From contig NZ_JAGQDC010000012.1 of NCBI RefSeq assembly GCF_023282985.1, positions 1 through 64,000 on the forward strand: a DNA stretch of 64,000 bases, in the 5' to 3' direction. The DNA is from Serratia silvae (GTDB taxonomy: Bacteria; Pseudomonadota; Gammaproteobacteria; Enterobacterales; Enterobacteriaceae). Both the position numbers and the translations under genes were made by a program. Positions 49,042 through 60,310 of the stretch are shown here, piece after piece; the first letter of the stretch is position 1, and the number at the start of each line of letters is the position of its first letter. The notes under the pieces are model-generated. The model searched no databases, had not been told where the DNA came from, and saw only the letters and a program-made list of their open reading frames with translations.

Positions 49042-51447
49042 TTAACGCTTGGCTTGCCAAATGCGTTGCTGATAGTCACGGATCGAACGATCCGAGCTGA
49101 ACATGCCTACGCGCGCGGTGTTAAGGATAGTGCGGCGCGTCCATTCGTCGCGGTCACGATACAGTTTGTCTACCTGCCGTTGAGCTTCGCAGTAGGAAGC
49201 GAAGTCCGCCAGCACCAGATACGGATCGCCACCTTCCAACAGGCTATGCAGCATCATATCGAAAGCGTGCTTGTCCCCATGGCTGAATGCGCCGCTGGCC
49301 AGTTCGTCCAGGATAGCCTTCAGGTGCTTGTCTTTCTTGCGATAGCTCAACGGATCATAACCCTTGGCCAACAACGCTTTAACCTGCTCCACGGTGTTGC
49401 CGAAAATAAAGATGTTGTCCTCGCCGACCTGCTCGGCGATCTCGACGTTGGCTCCGTCCAGCGTACCAACGGTCAGTGCGCCGTTCAGCGCCAACTTCAT
49501 ATTGCCGGTGCCTGAAGCTTCTTTACCAGCGGTGGAGATCTGCTCGGAAATGTCCGCCGCCGGGATCATCAGTTCAGCGACGGAAACGCGGTAATCAGGG
49601 ATGAAGGCCACTTTCAGGCGATCCTTGACGATCGGATCGTTATTGATCTTCTCTGCCGCCTGGTTGATCGCATAGATGATGTTCTTCGCCAGGTAGTAGC
49701 CCGGCGCGGCTTTGGCACCAAACAGGAATACGCGTGGCACGATGTCCAGGTTCGGGTTATCCCGCAGTTGGCGATACAGCGAAAGAATATGCAGCAGGTT
49801 CAGGTGCTGGCGCTTGTATTCGTGCAGGCGTTTGATCTGCACGTCGAAGATTGCGTCTGGATTGAGCGTCAGCCCCATTACGCTGTGCACGTAGTTGGCC
49901 AGGATCACCTTGTTATCACGCTTGATCTGCTGATATTTCTCGCGGAATGCGGCGTCTTCGGCGTATTTTTCCAGCCCCTTCAGCGCATCAAGATCGTTGG
50001 CCCACTCGACTTTCAGGGTGGTATCGATCAGACCTGACAATGCTGGGTTACACTGCTTGAGCCAGCGGCGCGGCGTAATACCGTTGGTGACGTTGTGGAA
50101 CTTGTTCGGCCACAGCTGGTGATATTCCGGGAACAGATCTTTTACCACCAGATCCGAGTGCAGCTGGGCCACACCGTTCACCGCAAAGCCGCTGACCACG
50201 CACAGGTTGGCCATGCGTACCTGCTTGTTGTGGTGTACTGCCAGCTTGGCCCACACCGCCTCATCGCCCGGCCAGTGTTGGTCTACCAACCGCTTAAAGT
50301 TGGCGTTGATCTGCTTGATGATGGCGAAGTGGCGCGGCAGCAGGCTGCGGACCAGTTTCTCATCCCAGCACTCCAGGGCTTCCGGCATCAGGGTGTGGTT
50401 GGTATAGGCAAAGGTCTTGCTGGTGATCGCCCAGGCCGCATCCCAATCCAGTTGGTGCTCATCGAGCAGGATACGCAGCAGTTCTGGAATGGCGATAGTT
50501 GGGTGGGTGTCGTTGAGTTGGATAACTTCATACTTCGGCAACTCTTCAATCTTGCGCCCGGCCAGATGGTGTTTACGCAGAATATCGGCCACCGAGCAGG
50601 CACACTGGAAATACTGCTGCATCAGGCGCAGGCGTTTGCCAGCCTGATGGTTGTCATTCGGATAGAGCACCTTGGTCAGCTTGGCGGCTTCAACACCCTG
50701 CTTTTCCGCCTGCAGGAATTTGCCGTCGTTGAAATCCCCCAGATCGAATGGATGAGTATGCGTTGCCTGCCACAGGCGCAGCGGCTGGGTGACCCCGTTA
50801 CGGAAACCCAGCACCGGCAGATCCCAAGCTTCCCCACGCAGGGTAAACTCCGGGTGCCACAGCTCACGGCCATCGGCCAGTTTCTCTATCTTGCCACCAA
50901 TCCCGACATCCACCGCCAGCGCAGCATTATGGCGGAACCATGGGTAGCTCTCGCGCTGCCAGTTATCCGGTGCCTCTTGCTGATGGCCTTCTTTGAACGA
51001 CTGACGAAACAGCCCGTATTGATAGTTCAGCCCATAACCGGTAGCCGGTTGCTCCACCGTGGCCATCGAATCCAGGAAGCAAGCGGCTAAACGCCCCAGC
51101 CCACCGTTACCTAACGCCGGATCGGTTTCCTGTTCCAACAGATCTGCCAGTTTGACATCCTGCTCTGCCAACGCGGCTTCCACGGCGTCATACCAGCCAA
51201 GGTTGATCAGGTTGTTGGCGGTCAGGCGGCCAATCAGGAATTCCATCGAGATATAGTTCACATGGCGCAACGACTTGCTGCTTTTACGCGGCGCAGGCTG
51301 CGCGGCCAGCTGTTCGGCTAGAGCAGCACTGACCGCCTCCCACCATTGATGCTGGGTCATCTGCTGTGCGGAGCTGAGGCCAAAACGCTGCCACTGACGA
51401 GTCAGTGCAGCCAGAAAAACGTCCTTTTTGAGCATAGGCTGTGACAT
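49042..51447 (-). CDS. malP: MalP, maltodextrin phosphorylase
   Basis: PLP-dependent glycogen-phosphorylase-family enzyme of 801 residues that releases glucose-1-phosphate from maltodextrins. Landmarks are [19 protein letters not shown], the [14 protein letters not shown] segment, and [28 protein letters not shown], whose Lys binds PLP. It lacks the N-terminal regulatory extension of eukaryotic enzymes. It is the first gene of malPQ, with MalT boxes about 130-150 bp upstream. Confidence 0.95.
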   Translation of the reverse strand: MSQPMLKKDVFLAALTRQWQRFGLSSAQQMTQHQWWEAVSAALAEQLAAQPAPRKSSKSLRHVNYISMEFLIGRLTANNLINLGWYDAVEAALAEQDVKLADLLEQETDPALGNGGLGRLAACFLDSMATVEQPATGYGLNYQYGLFRQSFKEGHQQEAPDNWQRESYPWFRHNAALAVDVGIGGKIEKLADGRELWHPEFTLRGEAWDLPVLGFRNGVTQPLRLWQATHTHPFDLGDFNDGKFLQAEKQGVEAAKLTKVLYPNDNHQAGKRLRLMQQYFQCACSVADILRKHHLAGRKIEELPKYEVIQLNDTHPTIAIPELLRILLDEHQLDWDAAWAITSKTFAYTNHTLMPEALECWDEKLVRSLLPRHFAIIKQINANFKRLVDQHWPGDEAVWAKLAVHHNKQVRMANLCVVSGFAVNGVAQLHSDLVVKDLFPEYHQLWPNKFHNVTNGITPRRWLKQCNPALSGLIDTTLKVEWANDLDALKGLEKYAEDAAFREKYQQIKRDNKVILANYVHSVMGLTLNPDAIFDVQIKRLHEYKRQHLNLLHILSLYRQLRDNPNLDIVPRVFLFGAKAAPGYYLAKNIIYAINQAAEKINNDPIVKDRLKVAFIPDYRVSVAELMIPAADISEQISTAGKEASGTGNMKLALNGALTVGTLDGANVEIAEQVGEDNIFIFGNTVEQVKALLAKGYDPLSYRKKDKHLKAILDELASGAFSHGDKHAFDMMLHSLLEGGDPYLVLADFASYCEAQRQVDKLYRDRDEWTRRTILNTARVGMFSSDRSIRDYQQRIWQAKR

Positions 51448-52041
51448 AGGTAAAACTCTCTATCCGGTGTACCCGTTGTCCTTCAAGCGACAGCTTGAGT
51501 TCCAATTGGGTAGTAAATGGGCCAATTTTTCCACTATCGTGCCGGGGAGAACCCGCAATGGCATCATCCCGCCTGGGGATTAGCTGGGGAGGAGGATTGG
51601 GGCGTAGCTGAAACTGTGATCTCAGGCACTTTTTAACCCTCTTGCGTGCGGTAAAGAAAACCCATCGATATCACCGGTGAGCATAAAATAGACGGCAAAT
51701 CTTGCGACGTTAGCACAGTTATGATAGTTGATGAAGTTTTGTACTTGTCCACAAACAGCCGAAAAGCAGGGTAATTTCTGGGGGTAATCAGACGCGATGT
51801 AAAGCGCGGTTAGAGCGGAACCGGGGGCAAACATAAAAAAGTGTGATCGATAGCAATTTACCTTCAAGCCAAAGCGCAAGCTTGTTGCATTAACGTTGAC
51901 GATGTTCGAAGTTAAAGAGGGGGATTAATTACGAGCTACAAAATAATTAACTCAACCCGGTCCCGAGACAGGAACACGGTGAGATGAATTTCTTCGGGCA
52001 GTCCTTCGGCGGCGGGAACCGCACTTTACACCTGGAATATT
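51448..52041. promoter_or_regulatory. Divergent malP-malT regulatory region
   Basis: The 594-bp gap contains tandem MalT boxes at 51575-51595 and a CRP-like TGTGA-N6-GCACT at 51615-51630, which suit the malPQ promoter. A weaker TGTGA-N6-GCAAT at 51842-51857 is a candidate on the malT side. The malP leader has an imperfect ERIC-end-like stretch at 51470-51488, partly within the TCAAGC/GCTTGA inverted repeat at 51483-51498. No gene is supported; a 63-codon frame at 51984 overlaps the malT start. Confidence 0.6.
51575..51595 (+). promoter_or_regulatory. Tandem MalT boxes
   Basis: GGGGAGGAGG at 51586-51595 matches the MalT-box consensus GGGGA(T/G)GAGG at all ten positions, and GGGGATTAGC at 51575-51584 matches at eight. 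They are 11 bp apart in the same direction. An inverted CATCATCCCG at 51562-51571 gives eight of ten on the other strand. Direct repeats of this box are the usual binding array for oligomeric MalT. Confidence 0.8.
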
Positions 52042-54756
52042 ATGCTGATCCCATCAAAACTGAGCCGTCCGGTACGGCTGCAAAATACCGTGGTTCGCGA
52101 TCGCCTACTGGCAAAGCTGGCAGGTGCGGCGAACTATCGCCTGACTTTGGTCAATTGCCCGGCAGGATACGGTAAGACCACGCTGGTGGCACAATGGGCC
52201 GCAGGCAAATCAGATCTGGGGTGGTACTCCCTGGACGAGAGCGACAACCAGCCGGAGCGCTTCGCCAGCTACCTGATCGCCGCGCTGCAACAGGCCACCG
52301 CTGGCCACTGCGTGAAAAGCGAGGCATTAAGCCAGAAACACCAATATGCCAACCTTTCGGCGCTGTTTGCTCAGCTGTTTATCGAGCTGTCCGACTGGCA
52401 CCAACCGCTGTACCTGGTGATCGACGATTACCACCTGATCACCAATGACCAGATCCATGAAGCGATGCGTTTCTTCCTGCGCCACCAGCCGGAAAATCTG
52501 ACGCTGCTGATCCTTTCCCGCACCCTGCCTCCCCTGGGGATCGCCAATCTTCGCGTACGCGATCAGTTGTTAGAGCTGAGCACGCGCCAATTGGCTTTTA
52601 ATCATCAGGAGGCTAAACAGTTCTTTGATTGCCGCCTCACTTCCCCGCTGGAGCACAATGACAGCAGCCGTCTGTGTGACGAAGTGGAGGGGTGGGCAAC
52701 CGCCTTGCAACTAATCGCTCTCTCCGCCCGCCAGTCCACCTCTTCCGTTCAGCAATCGGCCAAGCGCCTGGCCGGGCTGAATGCCAGCCATCTGTCCGAC
52801 TATCTGGTGGATGAGGTGCTGGATCGCGTCGATGCCGATGCCCGCGCGTTCCTGTTGCGCTGCTCGGTACTGCGTTCGATGAACGATGCGTTAATCGTTC
52901 GCCTGACCGGGGAAGACAACGGCCAGCAGCGCCTGGAAGAACTTGAGCGCCAGGGCCTGTTTATTCACCGTATGGACGACACCGGCGAATGGTTCTGTTT
53001 CCATCCGCTGTTTGCCTCGTTCCTGCGCCAGCGTTGCCAGTGGGAATTGGCGCTGGAACTGCCAGGCCTGCACCATGCGGCGGCGGAAGGTTGGCTGGCG
53101 CTCGGGTACCCGGCGGAAGCCATTCACCATGCGTTGGCAGCCAGCGATGTCAGCATGTTACGCGATATCCTGTTGCAACATGCCTGGTCATTATTCCATC
53201 ACAGCGAACTGGCCTTGCTGGAGGAGTGTCTGAATGCCCTACCGTACGAACGGCTGATCCAGAACCCGAAACTGGCACTGCTGCAAGCCTGGCTGGCACA
53301 AAGTCAGCACCGTTACAGCGAAGTAAACACCCAGCTGGAACGTGCCGAACAGGCCATGCTCCAGCAAAAGATCGTCATTGACCAGACTCTGCATGCTGAA
53401 TTTGACGCGCTGCGTGCTCAGGTGGCGATCAATGCCGGTAAACCGGAAGAAGCCGAACGCCTGGCTACCGAGGCACTGAAGTTCCTACCGCTATCCAGCT
53501 ATTACAGCCGTATTGTGGCTACCTCGGTCACCGGTGAGGTTCACCACTGCAAAGGGGAGCTGGCACGGGCGCTGCCCATGATGCAGCAGACCGAACAGAT
53601 GGCTCGCCGCCATCAGGCTTACCACTATGCGCTGTGGGCACTGTTGCAACAGAGCGAAATTCTGATCGCGCAAGGGTTCCTGCAAGCCGCCTATGAAACG
53701 CAGGATAAGGCCTTCGAACTGGTGCGTGAACAACATCTGGAGCAGTTACCGATGCACGAATTCCTGCTGCGCATCCGCTCACAGGTGCTCTGGTCGTGGT
53801 CACGGTTGGACGAAGCCGAAGAGGCGGCACGTGAAGGGTTGAAGGTATTGGCTAACTACCAGCCGCAGCAACAGTTGCAATGCCTGGCGATGTTGGCGAA
53901 ATGCTCGCTGGCGCGTGGCGACCTGGATAATGCCAATGCTCACCTGCTACGCAGCGAAGTCCTGCTGCACGGCTCGCAGTATCACCGAGACTGGCTAACC
54001 AACGCCGATAAACCAAGGGTGATCCACTGGCAGATGACCGGGGATACCGCCGCAGCGGCCAATTGGCTACGCCATACCGAAAAACCGGGGATGGCCAACA
54101 ACCACTTTATGCAGGGGCAATGGCGTAATATCGCCCGCGTGCAAATCCTGCTTGGGCAGTACGAAGAAGCCGAAGTGGTGTTAGACGAGCTGAACGAAAA
54201 TGCCCGCCGCCTGCGGTTGGTGAGCGATCTCAACCGTAACCTGCTGCTCAGTAACCAACTCTACTGGCAGATGGATCGCAAAGTGGATGCCCAGCGCGTG
54301 CTGATAGAATCACTTTCGCTGGCCAACCGTACCGGGTTTATCAGCCACTTTGTGATCGAGGGAGAAGCCATGGCGCAGCAACTGCGTCAACTGATCCAGC
54401 TCAACACGCTGCCGGAGATGGAACAGCATCGCGCCCAGCGCATTCTGCGCGATATCAACCAGCATCATCGGCACAAGTTCGCCCATTTTGACGAGAACTT
54501 CGTCGATAAGCTGCTCACTCACCCGCAAGTGCCGGAGCTGATCCGCACCAGCCCGCTGACGCAGCGTGAATGGCAGGTGCTGGGCCTGATTTATTCCGGT
54601 TACAGCAACGATCAGATCGCTGGGGAGCTGGCCGTGGCAGCCACCACCATCAAAACCCATATCCGTAATTTGTACCAGAAACTGGGGGTCGCACATCGGC
54701 AGGAAGCGGTGCAGCAGGCTCAGCAGTTGCTGAAAATGATGGGCTATGGGGCCTAG
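52042..54756 (+). CDS. malT: MalT, maltotriose-dependent transcriptional activator
   Basis: STAND-family ATP-dependent activator of 904 residues. The N-terminus is [22 protein letters not shown] and the Walker A motif CPAGYGKTT lies at residues 39-47; Walker B is in [14 protein letters not shown]-like superhelical domain binds maltotriose, and a C-terminal LuxR helix-turn-helix ([28 protein letters not shown]) binds MalT boxes. It is divergent from malPQ as in E. coli. Confidence 0.96.
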   Translation: MLIPSKLSRPVRLQNTVVRDRLLAKLAGAANYRLTLVNCPAGYGKTTLVAQWAAGKSDLGWYSLDESDNQPERFASYLIAALQQATAGHCVKSEALSQKHQYANLSALFAQLFIELSDWHQPLYLVIDDYHLITNDQIHEAMRFFLRHQPENLTLLILSRTLPPLGIANLRVRDQLLELSTRQLAFNHQEAKQFFDCRLTSPLEHNDSSRLCDEVEGWATALQLIALSARQSTSSVQQSAKRLAGLNASHLSDYLVDEVLDRVDADARAFLLRCSVLRSMNDALIVRLTGEDNGQQRLEELERQGLFIHRMDDTGEWFCFHPLFASFLRQRCQWELALELPGLHHAAAEGWLALGYPAEAIHHALAASDVSMLRDILLQHAWSLFHHSELALLEECLNALPYERLIQNPKLALLQAWLAQSQHRYSEVNTQLERAEQAMLQQKIVIDQTLHAEFDALRAQVAINAGKPEEAERLATEALKFLPLSSYYSRIVATSVTGEVHHCKGELARALPMMQQTEQMARRHQAYHYALWALLQQSEILIAQGFLQAAYETQDKAFELVREQHLEQLPMHEFLLRIRSQVLWSWSRLDEAEEAAREGLKVLANYQPQQQLQCLAMLAKCSLARGDLDNANAHLLRSEVLLHGSQYHRDWLTNADKPRVIHWQMTGDTAAAANWLRHTEKPGMANNHFMQGQWRNIARVQILLGQYEEAEVVLDELNENARRLRLVSDLNRNLLLSNQLYWQMDRKVDAQRVLIESLSLANRTGFISHFVIEGEAMAQQLRQLIQLNTLPEMEQHRAQRILRDINQHHRHKFAHFDENFVDKLLTHPQVPELIRTSPLTQREWQVLGLIYSGYSNDQIAGELAVAATTIKTHIRNLYQKLGVAHRQEAVQQAQQLLKMMGYGA

Positions 54757-54845
54757 TTTTCATGGGGTTAAGCCAGGGACCGTTCCCCCCTCCATACTAA
54801 ACACCGTAGAAGAGGGGAATATAGTGAACCCGGTGAGGATTTGTG

Positions 54846-55502
54846 TCATCCCCACAGTTGGGCGATGGCACGTTTGAACTCGCGGGCGGCGGCCACAGGA
54901 TCGGCGGCATCGCGAATGCTGCGACCAGCAATAAACACATGAATAGGAATGCCCTTGAACAACGGCAAATCTTCCAGGGCTAAACCACCGGTAACGGTCA
55001 CCTTGAAGCCCATGTTGGTAAGGCGTTTGATGGCGGTGATATCCGCATCGCTCCATGCCACCCCGGCAGCCTGCGCATCGCGGCTGCGGTGGTAAACCAC
55101 TTGTTGGATCCCCGCGTCACGCCATTCTTGTGCCTGCTCCCAGGTCCAGAAACCGGTCAGTTCAATCTGCACATCGCCGTTAAACTCTTTGGCTACCGCC
55201 AGCGCCCCTTTGGTGGTGTTGATATCGGCACAGCAGATCACCGTCACCCAGTCCGCATTGGCCTCAAAGCACATGCGCGAGAGGATCTTGCCGGCGTCGG
55301 CGATTTTGGCATCCGCCAGCACGATGCGGTCTGGATAAAGCGCCTTCAGATCGCGTACCGCACGAACCCCTTCGGCCACGCACAAAATGGTGCCAACCTC
55401 GATAATATCGACCTCATTGGCGATCAGGCGCGTGGTACGGTAGGCGTCATCCATTGACTGGTTATCCAGCGCGACCTGTAACATCGGTAAAGTATTTGCC
55501 AT
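54846..55502 (-). CDS. ulaD: UlaD, 3-keto-L-gulonate-6-phosphate decarboxylase
   Basis: TIM-barrel OMP-decarboxylase-suprafamily enzyme of 218 residues that converts 3-keto-L-gulonate-6-phosphate to L-xylulose-5-phosphate in anaerobic ascorbate breakdown. The catalytic LADAKIAD is at residues 62-69, and the phosphate-binding [13 protein letters not shown] is near the C-terminus. It is last in the ulaABCD operon here and converges on malT; ulaE and ulaF, which follow in E. coli, are absent. The paralogue SgbH is an alternative, but the PTS neighbours favour UlaD. Confidence 0.92.
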   Translation of the reverse strand: MANTLPMLQVALDNQSMDDAYRTTRLIANEVDIIEVGTILCVAEGVRAVRDLKALYPDRIVLADAKIADAGKILSRMCFEANADWVTVICCADINTTKGALAVAKEFNGDVQIELTGFWTWEQAQEWRDAGIQQVVYHRSRDAQAAGVAWSDADITAIKRLTNMGFKVTVTGGLALEDLPLFKGIPIHVFIAGRSIRDAADPVAAAREFKRAIAQLWG

Positions 55503-55516
55503 CTTGCTTGCTCTCC

Positions 55517-55996
55517 TTAGTGGGCTGCCGCTGCGGCAGAAGTCAGGTTAATCAGATCCAGTACCTGCTGGGGTGTGCGGCAGGCCCGCAGGCGATCAAA
55601 GTTGGTCTCATCCTCAAACAGATTAACCACCTGCAGGATGCCGACCTCTTGATGCGTTTTCGCATCCACCGCCGCCATGGTGATCAAGATATCGATTGGG
55701 TCGTTGTCCTCATCGCCAAAGCAGACCGGCGTTTTCAGCGTGACCAGAGCAAAGCCGGTTTTTAACACCCCTTCCTCCGGCCTGCCGTGGGGCATGGCCA
55801 GCCCCGGGGCCAAGACAAAGTACGGGCCAAACTGCTCAACACCGGCCAGAATGGCGTTGAAATAGCGCGGTTCTACCACACCGGCTTCCACCAACAGGTC
55901 GACGCCTATTTTTACCGCTTGCTGCCAGTCTTGCGCCTCGGCCTGCAACAAAATCGACTTGTTATGCGCCAGCGAATCACTCAGCTTCATTGCCAT
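55517..55996 (-). CDS. ulaC: UlaC, ascorbate PTS EIIA component
   Basis: Phosphocarrier of 159 residues of the mannitol/fructose-type EIIA fold. The active histidine lies in [13 protein letters not shown]. It passes phosphate from HPr to UlaB. It is four bases after ulaB and 14 before ulaD. Confidence 0.93.
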   Translation of the reverse strand: MAMKLSDSLAHNKSILLQAEAQDWQQAVKIGVDLLVEAGVVEPRYFNAILAGVEQFGPYFVLAPGLAMPHGRPEEGVLKTGFALVTLKTPVCFGDEDNDPIDILITMAAVDAKTHQEVGILQVVNLFEDETNFDRLRACRTPQQVLDLINLTSAAAAAH

Positions 55997-56000
55997 TGCC

Positions 56001-56306
56001 TCACTTGATGTCTTTGGGGAAATGAGCGCCGATCACGTCCATCAGCTTGGGACCAAAATCGGCGGCAGACAGCATATTGCGTACTCCCACCACATACTTA
56101 TTGCCGCTGACAATGATTTCATCCGCTACGTGGGTAGAGGCAATAATGATGTCGGCGCCGCTCAGTTCGGATTTGTATTCCCCCACCGCGCAACTGTTTA
56201 CCGTATGATCGACGCCTTGCTGGGTGAGGAACTGGTCGACTTTCATTTTCATGATCATGGAACTGCCTTGCCCACAACCGCATACCGCTAGAATTCGTAC
56301 CGTCAT
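56001..56306 (-). CDS. ulaB: UlaB, ascorbate PTS EIIB component
   Basis: Phosphocarrier of 101 residues that phosphorylates incoming L-ascorbate. The active-site loop [16 protein letters not shown] has the phospho-Cys9. It is 15 bases after ulaA and tightly followed by ulaC. Confidence 0.93.
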   Translation of the reverse strand: MTVRILAVCGCGQGSSMIMKMKVDQFLTQQGVDHTVNSCAVGEYKSELSGADIIIASTHVADEIIVSGNKYVVGVRNMLSAADFGPKLMDVIGAHFPKDIK

Positions 56307-56321
56307 GCTTGTGCTCTCCAG

Positions 56322-57719
56322 TTAGTTTGAAGCCGATTCAGTAAGTTGTTTTTCCGCATCCTCTTCCGCGCGCAACGTGCGCCCGGCAAAGAACATGTAC
56401 AACAGCGCAATAACCACCACCACACCCATAAACCACAGGCCGAAGCTCAGGCCCTGCATCAGCGGCGGTGCCAGAATTGACCAGTCCGCCATCCCCATCC
56501 AGGCACTTAGCCCGGTCAGTTTGATGGCCCATACGCAGCCAAAGATTTCGATCATTCCCATCACCAGGCAAATCTTCATCGCCGCACGCCAGCCGCCGAA
56601 ATGGTTGGCAAACACGCCGATGGTGGCGTTGGAGAAGAACATCGGGATAAAACCGGGAATGATCATGATGGAAGAGCCAATCGCCAGCAGTACGCCCACG
56701 GCGATCAACTGCCCCACGGTGCCCCACATAAAGCCCCACACCACCGCATTAGGAGCAAAGCTGTAAATAGCGGCGCAATCGATGGCCAGCACCGCTCCAG
56801 GGATCAGGCGTTGGGAAATGCCGTTGAAGGCTTCGGTCAGTTCGGCAACGAACATCCGCACCCCCTGCACGATGATGAAGATAGCGACGGCAAACATCAG
56901 GCCGGTTTGCAGGATGTAGATCGTCCAATGGGTTTTACCCGCCATCTGCTGCAGGGTATCGAGCCCGAAGGAACAGAGAATGATGCCGAAGAACACCGTC
57001 ATTACGATGGCGGTAGAAACAATGTTGTCATGGAAGATATTGAGCCAGCCGGGTAGTTTGAGATCCTCTACGCTGTCCTCTTTTTTACCGAGGTAAGGCG
57101 CCACCTTATAGGCCACCCAGGAAGCAAACTGCTGTTGGTGACCGATGGAGAATCCGCTGTTTTCTGTCACCGACTGGGTTGGCTTGAACATCATGTTGGA
57201 GGTGATCCCCCAATACAGCGAGGCGATCAGGGCGCTACACAAAATGGTGGTCCACATGTCGTAACCCAAGATGTAGAAGAACACCGCGATCAGCCCCACC
57301 TGCTGGAACATGATATGGCCCGTCAGCATGATGGTGCGGATGCCGGTGATGCGCCGCAGCAAGACATAAACAATATTCAGCGCCAGTGCCAGCAGCACCG
57401 CATAGCCCACCCAGCTGTAGGCATCCCCCATCCGTTCAATGGTTGCCATCATTGAGGCATAGGTGTCTGAGATGGCACCGTTGATGCCATAAACCTCGGA
57501 AAGTTTGGCCACCACCGGTTTGAAGGTGCCGGTCAGGATGCCGGAACCTGCCTGCAACAGCATAAAACCGATGATGGTTTTGATGGTGCCTTTGATGATC
57601 ACTGCCGCGCTTTTGCGCAACAACAGATAGCCCAGCAGTGTGACCAGCCCCAGTAACAACGGGGCATTGGTCATCACCTGATTAAAAAAGACGGTGAAGA
57701 TGGTGTAGAGGGTTTCCAT
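56322..57719 (-). CDS. ulaA: UlaA, ascorbate PTS EIIC permease
   Basis: Inner-membrane ascorbate permease of 465 residues with about eleven hydrophobic segments, the same length as E. coli UlaA. It begins [24 protein letters not shown]. Recognisable segments include [36 protein letters not shown] and [28 protein letters not shown]. The ATG at 57719 follows GGAGAG; the longer frame to 57818 reads into the leader. It is first in ulaABCD and divergent from ulaG. Confidence 0.95.
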   Translation of the reverse strand: METLYTIFTVFFNQVMTNAPLLLGLVTLLGYLLLRKSAAVIIKGTIKTIIGFMLLQAGSGILTGTFKPVVAKLSEVYGINGAISDTYASMMATIERMGDAYSWVGYAVLLALALNIVYVLLRRITGIRTIMLTGHIMFQQVGLIAVFFYILGYDMWTTILCSALIASLYWGITSNMMFKPTQSVTENSGFSIGHQQQFASWVAYKVAPYLGKKEDSVEDLKLPGWLNIFHDNIVSTAIVMTVFFGIILCSFGLDTLQQMAGKTHWTIYILQTGLMFAVAIFIIVQGVRMFVAELTEAFNGISQRLIPGAVLAIDCAAIYSFAPNAVVWGFMWGTVGQLIAVGVLLAIGSSIMIIPGFIPMFFSNATIGVFANHFGGWRAAMKICLVMGMIEIFGCVWAIKLTGLSAWMGMADWSILAPPLMQGLSFGLWFMGVVVVIALLYMFFAGRTLRAEEDAEKQLTESASN

Positions 57720-57834
57720 ACGGCTCTCCATGTAGCGTTTATGCGCCGTAGGGAACGCCGCTGGTCGCCAGGCCAACGCGTCACCATAACGCAGGGATAA
57801 GCTAACCATAGCAATCACAGTGAATCACCAAAAG

Positions 57835-57855
57835 ATCATAAATGATTATTTGTGA
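57835..57855. promoter_or_regulatory. Putative UlaR operator, ulaA side
   Basis: The stretch starts ATCATAAATGATTATT and ends GTGA; ATCAT and ATGAT form an inverted pair. The same order of elements recurs at 58067-58088 on the ulaG side. Position 116 bp upstream of ulaA and its duplication suggest a UlaR site; this is inferred from repetition, not from a known consensus. Confidence 0.55.
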
Positions 57856-58066
57856 ACAACCTCTCAAGTTATAGGGTAAAAATTTGTACATTCAACGATC
57901 TGGATTGATGACCATTCCATTACCCATTGAATTAAATACAAGTTAATGAATGAGGCGTTGAGCACCAAGCCGAAAACCTGGGGTAAAAGGCCCGATTTAA
58001 AGCGACTAAACACCGGTTGTCAGAATAAATAAACGGTGCTAGATTCAGTAAAACAAATCACAACCA

Positions 58067-58088
58067 ATCATAAAATGACTTATTGTGA
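58067..58088. promoter_or_regulatory. Putative UlaR operator, ulaG side
   Basis: A 22-bp sequence beginning ATCATAAAATGACTTATT and ending GTGA, the second copy of the operator-like motif, 41 bp before the ulaG start. Together with the first copy it would allow looping across the control region, as proposed for UlaR in E. coli. Confidence 0.55.
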
Positions 58089-58129
58089 TTTAATATGATA
58101 CAAAACGCCCTGATGATGAGGAACGAATC

Positions 58130-59194
58130 ATGAGTAAAGTCACTACCATCACCCGCGAATCCTGGATCCTGAACACCTTTCCGGAATGGGGTTCCTGGCT
58201 GAATGAAGAGATTGAGCAAGAGCAGGTTGCCCCTGGCACCTTCGCCATGTGGTGGCTGGGATGTACCGGTATCTGGTTAAAATCAGAGGAAAATGCCAAT
58301 CTGTGCGTCGATTTCTGGTGCGGTACCGGCAAGCAGAGCCACGCTAACCCGCTGATGAAAACCGGCCACCAGATGCAGCGCATGGCCGGGGTGAAGAAGC
58401 TACAGCCCAATCTGCGCACCACCCCGTTCGTCCTCGATCCCTTTGCCATCAGGCAGATTGATGCCGTACTGGCCACTCACGATCATAACGACCATATCGA
58501 CGTCAACGTCGCCGCCGCAGTGATGCAAAACTGTGCCGCCAACGTGCCCTTCATCGGGCCGCAGAGCTGTGTGGATATCTGGCTCGGCTGGGGCGTACCG
58601 GCAGAGCGCTGCATTGTGGTAAAACCTGGCGATGTCATCAAAATCAAAGATGTGGAAATCCACGCGCTGGATGCGTTCGACCGCACGGCGCTGATCACCT
58701 TGCCGGTGGAGCAAAAAGCGGCGGGCATGCTGCCAGACGGCATGGATCAGCGGGCTGTCAACTACCTGTTCAAGACCCCTGGCGGCAATCTTTACCACAG
58801 CGGGGACTCCCACTACTCCAACTATTACGCCAAGCACGGTAACGATCACCAGATCGACGTAGCGCTCGGGTCCTATGGCGAAAACCCACGCGGCATCACC
58901 GATAAAATGACCAGCGCCGATATTCTGCGCATGGCAGAATCCCTGAATGCCAAGGTGGTGATCCCGTTCCATCATGATATTTGGTCGAACTTTCAGGCCG
59001 ATCCGCAGGAAATCCGCGTGCTGTGGGAAATGAAAAAGGACCGGCTGAAATATGGCTTCAAGCCGTTTATCTGGCAGGTGGGGGGGAAATTCACCTGGCC
59101 GCTGGATAAAGACAACTTTGAATACCATTATCCACGCGGCTTTGACGATTGCTTTACTCTTGAGCCGGATCTGCCGTTTAAATCCTTCCTGTAA
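58130..59194 (+). CDS. ulaG: UlaG, L-ascorbate-6-phosphate lactonase
   Basis: Metallo-beta-lactamase-fold enzyme of 354 residues that opens L-ascorbate-6-phosphate. The metal motif THDHNDHID is present, as are [15 protein letters not shown] and [15 protein letters not shown]. It matches E. coli UlaG over its length. It is followed by ulaR on the same strand, whereas in E. coli ulaR and ulaG are also neighbours. Confidence 0.95.
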   Translation: MSKVTTITRESWILNTFPEWGSWLNEEIEQEQVAPGTFAMWWLGCTGIWLKSEENANLCVDFWCGTGKQSHANPLMKTGHQMQRMAGVKKLQPNLRTTPFVLDPFAIRQIDAVLATHDHNDHIDVNVAAAVMQNCAANVPFIGPQSCVDIWLGWGVPAERCIVVKPGDVIKIKDVEIHALDAFDRTALITLPVEQKAAGMLPDGMDQRAVNYLFKTPGGNLYHSGDSHYSNYYAKHGNDHQIDVALGSYGENPRGITDKMTSADILRMAESLNAKVVIPFHHDIWSNFQADPQEIRVLWEMKKDRLKYGFKPFIWQVGGKFTWPLDKDNFEYHYPRGFDDCFTLEPDLPFKSFL

Positions 59195-59337
59195 CGGTTA
59201 AGCATGAGAACGTGATGCCATTGCAGCTTTATGCGCACTTCTGCACACCGATGATTCAAATCGTCAGCAGGTGCGCATATAATCACGGAATATCCCCTGA
59301 CGACGGGGTAACGTTCTCATTTCCCGACGGAGCCAGC

Positions 59338-60093
59338 ATGACCGAATCACAGCGCCATAATGCCATTCTCGATCTCTTACAGCGTAAGGGGCAAATCTCC
59401 GTGGCCGATGTGATTAGCGCCTTCGAGATCTCACCAGCAACGGCGCGCCGCGACATCAATAAGCTCAATGAGACCGGTAAGCTACGCAAGGTGCGTAACG
59501 GTGCCGAAGCCACCAGCACCCCACGCCCCACCTGGACGCCGCTCAATATCCATCAGACTCAGCATCTGGATGAGAAGATGCGTATCGCCAAAGCGGCCGC
59601 ACAACTTTGCCAGGCGGGAGAGAGCGTGGTGATCAACTGCGGCTCCACTGCGTTCCTGCTCGGGCGTGAGATGTGCGGTAAAGAAGTGCAGGTGATCACC
59701 AACTACCTGCCGCTGGCCAACTATCTGATCGAACGTGAACACGAAAGCGTGGTGATCATGGGCGGCCAGTATAATAAAAGCCAGTCGATCACCCTGGCTC
59801 CCCAAGATGGCGATGCCACCCTGTATGCCGGGCACTGGATGTTTACCAGCGGTATCGGCCTCACCAGCGACGGGCTATATAAAACCGATATGCTCACCGC
59901 CATGGCCGAGCAGAAGATGCTCAACTACGTGGGGAAACTGGTGGTGCTGGTCGACAGCAGCAAGGTTGGCCAACGAGCGGGTATGCTGTTCAGCCGCACC
60001 GAGCAGATCGATATCGTCATTACCGGGCGCGATGCCGATCCGGCGATAGTCGAGCAACTGCGCCTGCAAGGGGTGGATGTACAACTGGTTTAA
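59338..60093 (+). CDS. ulaR: UlaR, DeoR-family repressor of the ascorbate regulon
   Basis: DeoR-family repressor of 251 residues. The helix-turn-helix is in [24 protein letters not shown] and the phospho-sugar sensing domain has [28 protein letters not shown]-like and [16 protein letters not shown]. The ATG at 59338 follows GGAG at 59330 and matches E. coli UlaR residue 1; the longer frame from 59212 is not conserved. L-ascorbate-6-phosphate is the inducer in E. coli. Confidence 0.94.
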   Translation: MTESQRHNAILDLLQRKGQISVADVISAFEISPATARRDINKLNETGKLRKVRNGAEATSTPRPTWTPLNIHQTQHLDEKMRIAKAAAQLCQAGESVVINCGSTAFLLGREMCGKEVQVITNYLPLANYLIEREHESVVIMGGQYNKSQSITLAPQDGDATLYAGHWMFTSGIGLTSDGLYKTDMLTAMAEQKMLNYVGKLVVLVDSSKVGQRAGMLFSRTEQIDIVITGRDADPAIVEQLRLQGVDVQLV

Positions 60094-60310
60094 CCTTTAC
60101 TCCGCTGCCTTGCTCTATATTTTTGTCATCCTGGGAATATTTTCCCAGAATGACATCTATAAATTAGGAAATATATAACCCCCAACACATCAACCTAATA
60201 AATAGATCATCCATTAAACCCAGAGTTAATGCGAAGCCCCTCCATTTTCTCATGACTTTATCGTTTCATCTGGGTACTATTGCGGCAAATTTCCACATGG
60301 AGTTGGGATT

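Larger units (their letters stand above)
57720..58129. promoter_or_regulatory. Divergent ulaA-ulaG control region
   Basis: This 410-bp A/T-rich region separates ulaABCD from ulaG-ulaR. It contains two related operator-like sequences, one near each gene (57835-57855 and 58067-58088). GAGGAACG precedes ulaG. No ORF is supported. Confidence 0.65.

Noticed and set aside
51984-52175. 63-codon frame overlapping the malT start
   Set aside because: Two thirds of it is out-of-frame malT coding sequence; it has no recognisable domain and MalT starts normally at 52042.
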